A DNA stretch of 64,000 nucleotides. Origin: Schizonepeta tenuifolia (Eukaryota > Streptophyta > Magnoliopsida > Lamiales > Lamiaceae). Under the pieces are notes generated by a model that had not been told where the DNA came from, did no database searches, and was given only the letters and a program-made list of their open reading frames with translations. The DNA lies in assembly GCA_029490685.1 (NCBI GenBank), contig CM055959.1, forward strand, positions 49,868,096 to 49,932,095, written 5' to 3'. The translations under genes and the position numbers were made by a program. Positions 1-12,542 of this stretch are shown here, piece after piece; position 1 is the stretch's first letter; the number at the start of each line of letters is the position of its first letter.

Positions 1-134
1 TGCGGTGTCAAATGCCGCCATTTTCTTTACTATTCCCAATATTTCATTTCTTTTCTCGTTTCTTTTTGTTTATTTTATTTTGCTATGTTTTTACATTTTC
101 AAAGATTTTTTTTAAAGCAGAAATTATGGATATA

Positions 135-3100
135 TTAATGACGATCTGTCAAAACAACATGCATCAACCATGACGGAAAGGAATCAGTCCAAACCATCTG
201 TTGTGGAAAATTCGAAGCAGATAAAGCTAATGCATGAGCAACATTATTAGCACTTCTATACATGTGATAAACACCCAAAAGCAAATCGTTGCGAGCGAGA
301 TCCATAATCTTGTATAACTCCTCAGGAAGCAACTCAGCAGCCTCCTCATGATTAGCTATAACTCGTGCTGCCAAAAGTGAATCTGTGAAAATCTCAATCG
401 AAGCTAGATATGCTCATACATAGAATTATTCCATGGAGAACCGCCTTAAGCTCAGCTGAAAGAACCGTGGTGGATGGAGCAACCATCTGTGCCAATGCAA
501 CAACAATACTACCATTCCAATCTCGAACTATTACCCCAACACCAAAGCGACCTTTCTCAGAATTAAACATAGCATCCACATCCACGCGATAACGTTCCGG
601 TCGTGGATTCTTCTATTTCTTATCCCCAAGTTTCACACCCAGAGTATTAGTATCAACAAAAGAATGTTTTGCTAGTTGGTATTGCTCCCACAAGATCAAA
701 CAATCAGCCTCACTAACTATCTGTCTATTCTACCTATCTTCATGTTGCAGTCGACATAACCAGCACCATATTTTCCATAGCATCACCACCCATAATTCAT
801 ACTCTTCTTGCGCCATATTTTCCCATATACAAGTACCGACATCAATAAGTTGAGCATCTCTTCCTTGCTGAATTATCTTCTAGAATCAGCTTCCTTTCCA
901 ACTAGTTCTCATGAATTCAATCCTGCCGGCACATCTTACAAATACCATCAGTAGGAACATGATGAACTCGTAAGTTTACCTCAGTCGGAATAATGTTCCA
1001 ATAAGCTTGCCATAAGAAGATCTTGATTTTTGGAGGAATCGAAATAGACCAAACCAGCTTACTCCACATTTTCTTAGACACGTCACTTTGATTTTGGTGC
1101 TAATCAAAGTAGCCTGTTTCTACGAGGTAACCTCCCTTCACAATATACATCCCTTTCTCATTAAACTTCCGAAATCTAGCGTCCACATCACCTCTTTCAC
1201 CAATCGGTGTACTCTAACGAAATCTATTTCAAACGGCCAACAAAATTTATTTACCCTGTCATGATCCCAATTACCACTCTCTTGAATAAGATGGTTTACT
1301 TGTAAATGATTTTGATAATCTAAATCCATCTTGCTCAGTCGGCCATTAGGGTGATTCACAAGCCGCTTATCCCTAAATACCCTGATGCCCTTTCCATTCC
1401 CAACACGCCAATATAGACCATTCTCAATAAGAGATCGGCTCCATGCTAGAGACCTCCAAACAAACGAGGCACCAGATTTAACTTGTGGATCCATAATATC
1501 ACACTCTCTAAAGTAACGTCCTTTGAACACTTGCGAGACCAGAGAAGATGGATTAGAAATCATCCGCCAGATCTGTTTCGCAAGTAGAGCTTTATTAAAG
1601 CTTCTCAAGTTGCGAAAGCCCATTCCCCAGAACCCCGCACAGATCCTATTGATGTCCAAGCAAATAGAGTCCGGGATTTTAAAGCAAGACATCGTATAAG
1701 TAGGAATTGTCTGCACCACAGATTTAATGAGCACTTCCTTCCCTCCAGCAAAGAAGTGTCGATCATTCCATCTCAATAACTTCTTTTGAATCCTTTCCCT
1801 CAAATAGCCAAATTGTATACATTTCTGCCTACTAGAAAAGGTAGGCAAACCCAAATAAATTGCACGAGCTTAGACTATTCTGACCCCAGAATCCTCTTCA
1901 CTCTTTCAGCTATTTGATTAGTACTATTTGGGCTCAACATCGCTACAAACTTCGCTATATTAATTGACTGACCCAATGCTTTTTCAAACTCCTGTAGAAT
2001 AGTCTTCATGCTATTACAACCCTCCTCTGTTGTTTTAAAGAAGACTAGACTGTCGTCAGCAAAGAAAAGATGGGATATATGGACTTGTTTAAGAACAATA
2101 GGGATCCCATATAACTTTTTCAATTCTTCGGCCTCTCGAATAAGAGCAGAAAAACCTTGCATGCAGAGCACAAACAGAAAAGGTGATAGGGGGTCACCCT
2201 GCCTTAATCCCCTCGACGCTTTAATCCCATCATATAAATAATTATTCATCTGAAAAGAGAATGAAGGCGTCGTAACACAATGCATGACAAGAGTAATAAA
2301 ATGCCGCGGAAACCCCATACTAGACATTACTACTTCTAAGTACGCCCACTCTACTCTATCATATGCTTTGCTCATATCCAGCTTTAAGGCTGCATAACCA
2401 TCCCATTATTTTTTATGATTCCTAAGCCATTGTTGACATTCAAAGCTCACTAGGATGTTATCCGTAATCAACCTTCCACGAATGAAAGCACTCTGAGCCG
2501 GATCAATAATTTTGTCAAGGATATCACGAAGCCTATTCACCATAACTTTGGAGATAATCTTGTAACTAGTATTGCACATACTGATCGGTCGGTAATCTGA
2601 GACAATCAACGGCTTCTTAACTTTTGGGATCAAAGCAATAATTGTACCATTCCAGTCCCGACATATGATCATTGAGAGCTTTAAGGATCTCTCTAGTCAT
2701 AAAATCACCTATCGCTGGCCAAAATCTTTGAAAAAATCTAGCCGTAAATCCATGTGGTCCCGGTGATTTAGACGGGTGCATGTCGAAAATTGCTTTCTTT
2801 ACTTCCTCAGCTGTATACGTCATATTAAGAGAGTCATAGTCAGTTGATGAGAGTTTTCGCCTTATACAACTAGTCACCCTCATAATATCCACCATATTTA
2901 GATTGCTAGATGTAAAGATCTCAGAATAGTGATTCGCAATCAGTGCCGCTTTATCCTTCTCCTCCGTCCGCCATACTCCATCCTTATCCATCAGCCTTCT
3001 AACATAAATTCTACAACGCCGCTTCGAAGCTTGAGCATGGAACATAGAAGAATTACGATCCCCATCGCGGAGCCAATTCAATCGAGACTGTTGTTTCCAA

Positions 3101-4095
3101 TGACATGTTTCTATCTCCACAAGTTTCTCAATTTCAGCAGTTAAATCCAGAATAGCTTGAGGAAAGAGTTTAGAGCTATCTACTTTCATAATCCTCTGTC
3201 TTTCCTTCCTCAGTTCATTAATACGCTTGCCCATCTTATCAAATCTGACATCCTAACCATTGTTTTAAAAAGACTCACAAGCAGAGAGCTTCTGTGGAAC
3301 ATGATTATACAAGGAATTAGCCTCTCATTCGCATAAGAAATCCGGAACAAAGCTTTTATCAATCATCCCATTATCCTCAAACCGAAATCTTCCTTTGCCC
3401 TTCATTGTCACCTTTACATCGTCCTTTTTCAACCAACAAATGACTGGTCTATGGTCCGACCCATAAAAGTTAAGAGCTTTGGTCGAAGCATTCAAGAAAA
3501 TATCCCTCCATCTTGAATTTGCTAAGAATCTGTCCAGTCGTTCAAAAATTGCGCCTTTCTTCCTTTTATTAAACCAAGTGAAAGACTGATTAGGATAGGC
3601 AATCTCACCCAATCGACAATATAAGAGAGAATCACGAAAATTATTCATCTGAGCCAGAGACCGAGTCCTACCCCCAGATTTCTCGGCGTCCCCAAGAATC
3701 TCATTTAGATCACCACCTAGTAACCATGGTAAATTGTTATGCCTCCAGGAGAATTTATGTTTCGCATAGTCCGGATCACCATAGAAACCCATAAATCTCC
3801 ATAATTCACTTTCTCCATCCACTAGACAGTCAATATGACCAATAGTGTACGAGCGGATAGAAATCTTCAAAGGTTCCTTCCATAGTAGCAGCAAACCCCC
3901 CTTCTGTCCCACCGCATCCACAATAAGACAAACAGAAAAACCTAAAGAAGTTCTCCAAAGAGTACATTGTCTTTTCACTAACCTAGTTTCACAAATAAAA
4001 ACTAGATTAGGGGATACCGTGGCTAACAACCGCTGAAGCTCATGGAATGCGCAGGAGGATCCCAACCCCCGAGCATTCCAAATTAAGCAACTCAT
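135..4095 (-). pseudogene. LINE ORF2: endonuclease, reverse transcriptase, RNase H, broken
   Basis: From the ATG at 4095 the product starts with an exonuclease-endonuclease-phosphatase fold: NARGLG, an ET pair, GGDLNE, LDRFL and the catalytic SDHRP are all visible (4095-3325). The reverse transcriptase follows in pieces: SKSPGPHGF, DYRPISMCN, AFIRGR, DMSKAYDRVEWAYL, RQGDPLSPFLF and the catalytic FADDS (about 2850-1880). Next is the LLRWNDRHF...GGKEVLIKSV region (1854-1138), then an RNase H domain (about 590-135) ending in the NNVAHALA motif. At least three frame changes and several stops are present, including one after the endonuclease and others between RT and RNase H. In the family this enzyme performs target-primed reverse transcription. 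Confidence 0.85.
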
Positions 4096-5501
4096 AATGC
4101 CCGGCGGCGACTGCCCAAGCTTTCAACTTCCCCCTCCTCATTTGCACCGATCTTCCGTTTAGTGCTCATTCGCGTAATAACTAGCTCAATATCCTCCCCG
4201 TCCCTCTTCTCCCCCACATTTGTTTCCATCAAGCTATCCACATCACGATCCTTAACACTAACGGCTCTATCTCGCCTTTTCCAAACTCCATTTTTTCTCT
4301 CAAACTGGGGAATTATGACCCCTTTCTCTCTCTCCCCACAACCTTTACTCACCTCAGACTTCATAACAGGAATCGTTCCTCCACTGCCATTCTCACTTCC
4401 TTTTCCTCTCCCTCGCCCCCTCCCTCTCCCTCGCCCTCCCCCTCTCCATCTCCCTCTCCCCCTTCTTCTTTCTCCAAACACATCTACACTCCCTACTACC
4501 TCTAAGAACAAAGTAGAATCTGGTTCCACTCTTTGTGCATTCAGTCCCTCACCACTTTCCCCCTTACTTTTCTCTGACCCATCTACTAACTTCTCTTTCT
4601 CTCTCTCTCTTTCTGTCTAGCCGTTTCTGGAACAGCAAGCACCAACTCCCTTTTTGGACTAAGACCTGATGACTCAATCTGTTGCGAGGCTGATTGTGTA
4701 CCCCGTCCCGGGAATCGAGAGTAAAAAATACGTGTTGGTGTTGCTTCCAACCATGTACCATACGTAACTGTCTTCTTATCCACCGTGTCATCACAGCAAT
4801 ACCTTACCACATGGCCAACTCTCCCACATGCACTACAATACTCTGGGAGCTTTTCATATCGGATAATCACCACGGTCAAATCCATTCCTTCACCAACTCT
4901 CAATTTCACAAAGCGCTGCAAAGGTTTATCGATGCTTCTCGAGACTCTAACACGTGCATATCGCCCCAGGCAGTGTCCTCCCTCTCCGATGTCCACCTCT
5001 TCGACCACCCCTATCATTCCTGCCACCATTCTGATCGCCGCCGGTGTCATACATGCTATTGGTAGATTATAGCATTGAATCCATGTGGTAAACTCCGTAA
5101 ACTTTATATCTCGGGGCGACTCAAACCCATCCGGTTCTTTGAAAAATAAGAAGTTTATTATGAAAGTGCCAGGGCCCATCTAGAAGAGCATGACGCCGAT
5201 CTTCCTCATTAGAGAAAACGACAACAAAGACATTATTACCCACCACATCAATGGTCAGGTCTCCTTTTGGCTGTAAGAAACCAGGAAGATCTGACTGTAT
5301 AGACGCACGACTCACCAATCGGTTATAAAAAATCTTTCCAACAATGTAATGTCGTAACAAGAGGTCGCCATAATTTGTATTAATGGAGCTTACCGCAACA
5401 AAGTCGACTACCTCATCGTCTACACCAACGACTTGATCAAACTCTTTCGCCAAACGTGTAATGAATCTCATCTTGATCCATACTGGCAGATCACGAACCA
5501 C
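4092..5501 (-). pseudogene. LINE ORF1: nucleic-acid-binding Gag-like protein, frameshifted
   Basis: The N-terminal part (from 5501 down) has the DUF4283 look with a DGPWHFHNKLLIFQR motif. A frameshift near 5121-5179 leads to the central part, which holds a canonical CX2CX4HX4C knuckle (CSACGRVGHVVRYC) after KLPEY. A second frameshift lies in the CT-rich tract near 4530-4620. It restores the first frame and leads to an Arg-Gly-rich tail of about 145 aa. The final TGA overlaps the ORF2 ATG in the sequence ATGA. In the family this protein binds element RNA in the ribonucleoprotein particle. Here it is broken and presumably not made in full. Confidence 0.8.
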
Positions 5502-5592
5502 TTCTATTCTTCAGTTGCTGAAGAAAAACTAGTCTCGATGAGAGACAAGACTACTCTCCAAACCTTAGATACGCCGCCTAGGATTAATAGTA

Positions 5593-6041
5593 CTAGTATT
5601 TTTCAAAAAAAAAAAAGATTAATATTAGTATGTATTTTTTCTCATATAGTACGAAACAACTTTTTTCTTCACGTTTTCTCTCTTCAATATTTTTCAGATT
5701 TCTGAAACTTTAATACGGAGTAGCATTTTCCAAATCGATTAATTAAAAATTTATTGTTTCTCAATTAGGAATAATGTCAAATTAGAGTAAATTAATTTTA
5801 ATTGTAGTATTAATCTCAACTAAATTTTAAAAAATCTTAATTAATAAAAAATTATTGATCACAATAAGTGTTTATCAATTTTAAATTATAGTTTATGGAT
5901 ATTTAATTACTTGTAGGATAGGTTACATTTCTACAAAGTAATTTTTGGGTTTATCTTGCGCATATGTTAGATGGAATGCTCTTTTATTCTTAAAATTACA
6001 TACAATATTGATACTTTGATACTTTGATACTGAGAAGAAGA
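5593..6041. other. AT-rich intergenic stretch
   Basis: I see no gene here. It is AT-rich and contains short A/T runs and a TACTTTGATACTTTGA direct repeat just before the solo LTR. The last five bases (GAAGA, 6037-6041) are the left target-site duplication of that LTR. Confidence 0.6.
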
Positions 6042-7320
6042 TGTTGGTGTATCCTGTAAAGTAAACATTTTGTACTTGTATACACGGTTACTATTTCGTC
6101 TGTTTTTCTCATATCTGATTTGATTGTTTGTCGCAAATTATATTTTGTCCCTTTATCTCATGTTATAGATCAAATAGTGTGTTGTAGATCACAGAAGATC
6201 ATTTAATCAGTTTCTCATGAGATATTAATAGTCATTCACAGTATATATAACTCTGGACAAGTTATTATTTTAGAATGTAGCATATAACAGAAAGTAGTTT
6301 GTCTTGACTACTTGTTTATGTTAGTACATATGTTTATGTATTGAATGGATTGCAATGAGACGTGTTCTTCTATTCTGGCCGTTTGAGAAGAACCAAGGTC
6401 TCAGGGACTCGATAGATCTAAATCCTAATAAGTTATTAAGTGTGATCAAATATCTGCGTGTCACTTTGACTTACTATGGGTGAGAGTTATGAGTTAACTC
6501 AATATGCCCTGTATCTTAGGTGACAACAATATTTGTTTCGACACTTAATTAATTGTATTAGGAAATCATGTCTTGGTGACCCCAGGTTGACAACATTCCC
6601 TTAAGGAGCTCATTAAGTTTATCGTACTAAACCCTGCATGTGGATTTGTATCTGGTACGATAATAAGCTTGAGTGGTACTGCTTAAGGAACTAAAGATGT
6701 TAATTAATTTAAGGTGTCAGAAGCTTTAATTAATTAATGAATGTTTGACATCTAAAACATGGGGATTGTCGGAGTCAAAACTAGAAGCCCTGAGGACTAG
6801 AGCGGCAGTGCATCACTAATTCTTTAGTGGAATGAATTAGTGATTATATACTTGTAATTATTCTGGGCTTGAATAATAGTGTGCAAGTATATAAGAGGTA
6901 CAACTCTAGTTTTCTAGTAGATCCCTAGAATGACCCAAATGGTTTCTACATTCAAGCCCAATCCACCCATTAAGTCATAATGGGCTTGGCCCATGGGTTG
7001 TCTTATATATCTACAAGCTCTCTTTTGCAAACCCTAAGTGTCCTCATTGTAGCACACACCACAAGGGATAGAGAGAGAAAGTAGTGAGGGTTTGGAGTGG
7101 CTTGAGGATCTTGGAGGATTGCTAACCACGTGACATCCGAAATCGAGATGGGACACATTCTAGAAGATCGTCTAGTGGAATCATTCAACGACCTCCAAAT
7201 CCAAGAGAACGGTATCTCTAATCCTCGTATGATTTATTTAGCGATACTTGTATGTCGAGTTAGATATCCAAAAACGATTCGTCGGCAAGTCGGTTCGGCT
7301 TTCATTAGTCGTTCCCATCA
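6042..7320 (+). mobile_element. Solo LTR of an LTR retrotransposon (copia-like ends), 1279 bp
   Basis: The block starts TGTTGGTGTATCC and ends GTTCCCATCA. It is bordered on both sides by the identical 5-bp duplication GAAGA (6037-6041 and 7321-7325). This proves an LTR-type insertion whose internal part was lost, most simply by recombination between the two LTRs. A TATATAT box near 7003-7010 followed by transcribed-looking sequence suggests plus orientation. No gag or pol sequence is present, so the family is inferred only from the TGTTGG...CATCA ends, which resemble those of copia elements. An open frame at 7130-7411 lies mostly within it and is not a recognisable gene. Confidence 0.85.
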
Positions 7321-7325
7321 GAAGA

Positions 7326-8415
7326 TATTATCAAAATTTCAATATCTAAAATTTATAGAAGAGAAACAAGAATCTAAACAAAGCATAGAAACGAGAAAGA
7401 AAAAAAAATAGTTTGTATTGCATGTAAAAAAAAATAAAAAAATAAAAAAACATAGTAGAAAAAGTGATAAGAGATTAAATTTTTTGGAAAAATCGTAGAA
7501 AAAGGTCAAAAACGGTGGCGTTTGGTACCGCAGGGGCTGCAATAAATCCCTCAGCTGCAGTAAACGAATATTTTTTTTTAAAGAAAAAACCATTCCATTA
7601 TCTGGCTAAATCGGCAGAAACCAAATCAAGAAATCAAGACGGAAAGTCTGACTTCCAAATCATAACACCAGAATGTTTAAAAGCATATTGTGCTAAGCTA
7701 TTATTGTTCACATCACTTTTAATTTCACATGTTCTTCTCTTTTCTAAATCGTTCTAGTGGAAATCAGAAAAATTATATGAGTTGAGATTTTGAATCTCAA
7801 TATCAAATCAAAATTCACCAAAAGTTGATTTATCTTTTGACAATAAATCCTTTGTGGAAATATAATTTCATCACCAAAAGGTTTTTGGTATACTTTCTAC
7901 CACCTTTAAACTCAAGCAGAACTTGTATAATACTGTCACACGAACATAATCAACTCATAACGTCTACAAATAACGATAAATTAGCTATTACATGTAATGT
8001 TTAGTTTGCACTGAAAAATTAATTGTAAAATACTGTCAATACGTTAAACTCTCGAAAAATCTAATTCCATACAAACGATTGATATTGCAGAAAGAAGAAA
8101 GAAATGTAGAACAAACAATCTACTCATTCCATAGTGTGTGTGTGTGTGTGTGGTGGGGGGGGGAGAGAGAGAGAGAGAGAGAGAGAGGTTGAAAGAACAG
8201 GCTCATGTTACCAGCAAATCAAAATCTATTTCTAAGAAGAAAAGTCTACACTTAAATCTTTGAAAATCTAGAATAATCACAAGAAACAAGAACCTAGACT
8301 TGGAGATGCTGTAGAGCGTGATCGGGAAAGTATATATACTCCTCTTATCACACGACTTCAGCCTTCCTTTTTTCAATCTGATGCAATGTACATTGTATAG
8401 TGTTACTCTGTGCTC
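7326..8415. other. Intergenic DNA and probable 3'UTR of the NIPA gene
   Basis: No recognisable gene lies here. 7326-8090 is AT-rich with poly-A runs and a weak inverted repeat near 7512-7567. The part next to 8415 is expected to be the 3'UTR of the minus-strand transporter gene. Its end cannot be placed. Confidence 0.5.
8134..8188. repeat. Compound microsatellite (GT)n-(G)n-(GA)n
   Basis: A GT run is followed by a G tract of about nine bases and then about 13 GA units. It lies about 230 bp beyond the stop codon of the NIPA gene, in or near its 3'UTR. Confidence 0.95.
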
Positions 8416-11400
8416 TCAAGGCTCCGGCTGCCTAGGGCTCGTTTCTGAAGACCGGTGGTATGCCGGGGATGACACGGTCGGAAGAGTTCCCATATCCTTT
8501 GTTTTGTGAAGGAGAAAAGTTCCGCTTACAATGGTGACAAAACCACATAGTTCAGTAACAATCTGTGATGCACTTTGAGAATCCCACTCCTGAAGTTCAT
8601 CAACACGAAATGAAAGGTTGATTAAAGTTGGCTACGATATGAAATCATCCAAGAACAGACATCAATAAACCTTCATCAACTCAACTTATGTGACTGATAT
8701 GCTTCAAAGGTCATGAATTAGTGTTAAGTGAAGTAAGTGTAATACTCATTATGTGAAACAAATTATTAGTGACACGGACAATGAGAGTCCAATAGCATGC
8801 AAAAGAACGTATACTATTCAAGATACCAAACTTAGGATTAAGGATTACCTTAAACATTATCATACTGGCTACGATCGTGAGGGTGGTGAACATTACATAA
8901 TACACAGGAGAAACCACGGCCGTGTTAAAGGTATCAAGTGCCTGAAAAAGGTGAATGTTAGAGAGAGACCTACTATATGGTAATCAAAAGTAAAGGCTCA
9001 GCTATTTGAACTAAGTAAATATTTGCAACCCCATTTCCCAAGAATTGGGATCACGCATCTATGGTTTAAGTAAGACGAAGGAAAGTATATTAGAGTGCAT
9101 CAATGTCTATAGCCTTTGGTAAATAACAACTGCTGTTGTATTTCATTTGATTTAACACTCTAAGCTGAAAATGTATAAATGATTTCAATCTCAATGATGA
9201 ATAAGCAGAGCAGTATATTAATGCAACAAATCTCCAATACCAGTGTCCCTTTTTTTCCCCTATTTAAGAACTAAATACAGATACAAACCAAAAGGGCAAT
9301 TTTACATTTCACTCAATGAAAGAAGAAATACCTTGTTCAAATATATCAGCTGCATGACACAGAAAGCGATTACAAGAATAGTGAAAAACCATGTCTGGAA
9401 GTATATGAACTGATTCGACCCTGAAAACGAGAGCTTCACAGCAATTGCAACTGCTTTGACAGCCATAACCTGCACCCGATTTGGAAATGAGAAATTACTT
9501 CCACACAGAGGAGGAACGTTTCTTTCTGGCTGAAACCAAACTATTTTTATTAAATCATGAGAGAATGGAACTGACCGTCAAAGACCCCATGAAAGAACAT
9601 ATTCCAATGTATACGACCATATGTGTGTGTCCATAGTGTGGCACGTAGACAAAAATTAAAATGGCAACCAGAGCCACAACTACAAGAGTGTAGGCGATAA
9701 AAGCTGTTGATCCCAAACATTTAAGGTCAGAAATAAATAAAAACAGCATTCAGGTGACGAGTAATGCACCTGAAATACATACAGAATAATTTACATGAAT
9801 CCTAGACATCATTGTGCTACAAGAAATTTATGCATCTGGACTGATCAAAGGTCATAAAAAGAAACAGCATTAGTTCCCGAGCATTTATTATAAAGTTTCG
9901 AGGTTTTTATGTTTATATTCTGAACTATATCTGTTTTTCTTGACTTTGAGTGAGACAAACTACAGACAGGTTCTTAGCTTAGTCCGAAAGCATCTGCCGG
10001 CTTCAAGCTGCAACAATAACCTTATTCTCAATGGTCTTCCCTATCCTCCATCACCTCGAGCTTATTACTCATTCCCATCTATGGAATTCACTCAATTGAA
10101 AGGCCGACAGGTCGGACTAATTTGATAGAGTAAAAAGCAAATAAATGAGGAAAGAACAATGAATCTTATTGAAACATAATGAAATGAGAATCTTGGGCAC
10201 CTCCTGTCTGTCTGAAGAATTAGACTGCCCAACTTAAGCCAAAACAACAACATTATTCATGCATGTGTCTTTCCCACTCCACCTCTCTCTCTATCTATTT
10301 AAACATCTGACTCGAGACTAGCCATGCCAATGATTATAACTTAGTTAAGTGATTTTCTGCTGATTTTCTTCTACTAAATGCACGCATAACAAATTATAAC
10401 AAGGCGCTATCTAAGACTCACATCAATTAAAATATTATTCAACAAACAGATTTTAATAAATGTATAAAGTCAAGAGAATATAAAGCCTTTTTACTTCAGG
10501 CAAGTAGAATAAGGGGCAAGTAGAATAAGGCAGTGGTACCTGGCTCAGTCGCGAGTTGCCAAACTTGCTTGACCGATTCAATCTCCCTCTCAAGGGGAGC
10601 ATGTAAAACAATGCTAACAGAACCCACCAAGCAGAGAATGCAACCAACAATGCCGAACATATGCAGTGTTTCCTTCAATATAAAATGAGCTAACACTGAA
10701 CTGCATGAGATATTTTTATATTCAAAATCAGGCTTATGTAAGACTAACCTTTTCAAGCACTATAAGATCATACCTGAATATGATACTTAAAGCTCCCAAT
10801 GGAGTTACAAGAATAGCTGGAGCAAATGCATATGCAGCAAAATTTAAAGCCTCTCCTACGAACACTGCATAATCACATATAATTGTAGGCCAAATTAGCA
10901 TAATCTAGTTTCAGCTGATAAGCACAATAGAACGCCAAAAAGCCAAAATAATTTACCTAAGTCATAACATGACATCGAAAAATGAAAAAAAGAGATAACT
11001 TAACAGAAATAAGTAATTAACAATCTCAATTCATGTAGGGATATAGCATATTTCTGCGTCAAGAGTCTCAAGACCAAATTGAGAAGGTTATCATCGGTAA
11101 TCAGTTCTTGAGGAATTTCATTCTAGTCTTATACTTACTATATAACCGCGAATATATCTTCATTTTTACAGGCATGGAGTTACAAGAAGATATCTTCAGG
11201 TGATGTTAGTGCCAAAGGAGCTGCAAACTGTGACGGTGAATCCATAAATGTATGTGAATATGGAGGGTATTTGGACTTAGGTGCATTTCAATAAAAATAT
11301 GCTGGAAACTTATATTCTGCAATGATATGCCATTTCATCTTCACCAATAAACACATTACCATGCAATCATTCATATTTAACCATGTCTTATCCACCATAA

Positions 11401-12125
11401 AGAGTCAAAAGAAATGGAGTACAAGAGAATCACAAGTTATGTGGGTAACAATATTATTTACTTGCAATCATCCCAGCCCACCACATAGGTTCCATCAGAT
11501 ATGAGTAGCCTCCATCACCTGAGAGAGTAGTAAACTTTATTAATAAATAGCAAGTAGTTCTATTTCTACTATCCCAAAAAGTGCAAGTTTAGCAAGAAAT
11601 TTAACACCACATTTTTCGAACACAAATCCTAAAACTACATTAGCCATAGTGCCATATTGCCTTATACCCTGATACATATTAGCCATCCCTCACTACTAGA
11701 CATCATATGCAAGTTGGCACGCCCTTGCATACGACGAGGGTTTGCCAAAATATCTTAACAGCCATACTTTTTATTTCTTTACCAAATAATTCAAACATAA
11801 CAACTTGATCTGAAACCATACAATAAAGTTGATCTTACCCAACTATACCATACATTAGGCAAAACCACTTAATATTCTACTCGGTGCCTCAAAACCACTT
11901 AAACTATCTGATACTTCAACTCTTATTAATTTATATCAGATAAAGATTTCTGCAAAAATCAAATGAAGGAAAGCTACGTTTAGAGGATTAAAAAGAACCT
12001 GCTCTAGTTCCAGATGCCCCAGCCTTCTTTAGGCCTTTTTTCTTGATGATGAAACTCGAACCGATAAAAATACTCGAAGAGATTGCTAAAAGCAATCCTC
12101 GAACATTATCTGATACTCCCACCAT
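8416..12125 (-). CDS. NIPA: NIPA-type magnesium transporter, eight coding exons, intact
   Basis: I joined the exons by hand on the minus strand: 12125-11999, 11518-11462, 10864-10774, 10700-10540, 9703-9576, 9469-9332, 8941-8849 and 8589-8416. Every junction is GT-AG and every phase agrees, giving 969 nt and 322 aa, near the usual length of plant NIPA proteins. Landmarks are MVGVSDN at the start, GSSFIIKKKGLKKAG, GGYSYLMEPMWWAG, APAILVTPLGALSIIF, VLHAPLEREIESV, VYIGICSFMGSLTV and NTAVVSPVYYVMFTTLTI. The tail is polar. The family (DMT superfamily) consists of polytopic membrane proteins linked to Mg2+ transport; substrate and membrane of this one are inferred. The ATG is chosen because an intron-like TTTTTTCAG ends at 12147, just upstream. 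The gene has no operon-like neighbours and only transposons around it. Confidence 0.92.
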
Positions 12126-12493
12126 TTCCAAGAAATGGAGAGAAAACTGAAAAAAAAAAAAATCCAACAGGAGCACACAACTTTAACAACTCTAAATCCA
12201 ATGCAATCAGTCCCTGCACAGACTAAACACACTATACATAATTAGATACAGTCATCTAAACTCAAAACACACACGAAACAAACGAATGGCATAATCAAAT
12301 CGAAAACATCACATCCCAGCAAGAAAAGGATCCAAGAACAAACCCTTTTGGATTTCTTTATTTTTGCTGGAGAAATGCCACAAATTTGAAACGGCATGCA
12401 GAATCAATATCAAGTTCCTGAACGGCTTTTCAGATAAGAAGCCAAATACAGGCCTCAAACCTCAGAAATCTTGATGATGATTCAGCCGCTCTT

Positions 12494-12542
<49 letters not shown>

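Larger units (their letters stand above)
107..5592 (-). mobile_element. L1-type LINE (non-LTR retrotransposon), nearly full length, decayed
   Basis: Read on the minus strand this block has the plant L1 order: ORF1 with a DUF4283-like region and CCHC knuckle, then ORF2 with endonuclease, reverse transcriptase, zf-RVT-like region and RNase H. The 3' end is a short A tract (T tract on the plus strand near 107-113) after the RNase H stop. Next to it lies CATTTTCAAAGAT at 94-106. A similar stretch with an expanded A tract lies at 5597-5620 beyond the 5' end, so the two may be the target-site duplication. Several frameshifts and stops break both ORFs, so the copy is inactive. End positions are uncertain by some tens of bases. 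Confidence 0.85.

Noticed and set aside
4162..4620. 152-aa Pro/Leu/Ser-rich plus frame
   Set aside because: It is the antisense of the Arg-Gly-rich tail of LINE ORF1.
7500..7570. Weak inverted repeat (CGTTTGGTACCGCAG...CTGCAGTAAACG) that could be a MITE end
   Set aside because: Too short, imperfect, and without a convincing target duplication.
7339..7593. Phe/Leu-rich minus frame resembling a membrane peptide
   Set aside because: It is the antisense of poly-A stretches beside the solo LTR.
11988..12176. Upstream in-frame ATG that would extend the NIPA N-terminus by 17 aa
   Set aside because: The extension reads through a poly-T intron end with an acceptor at 12147-12148 and encodes a Phe run. 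The ATG at 12125 gives the usual family start.
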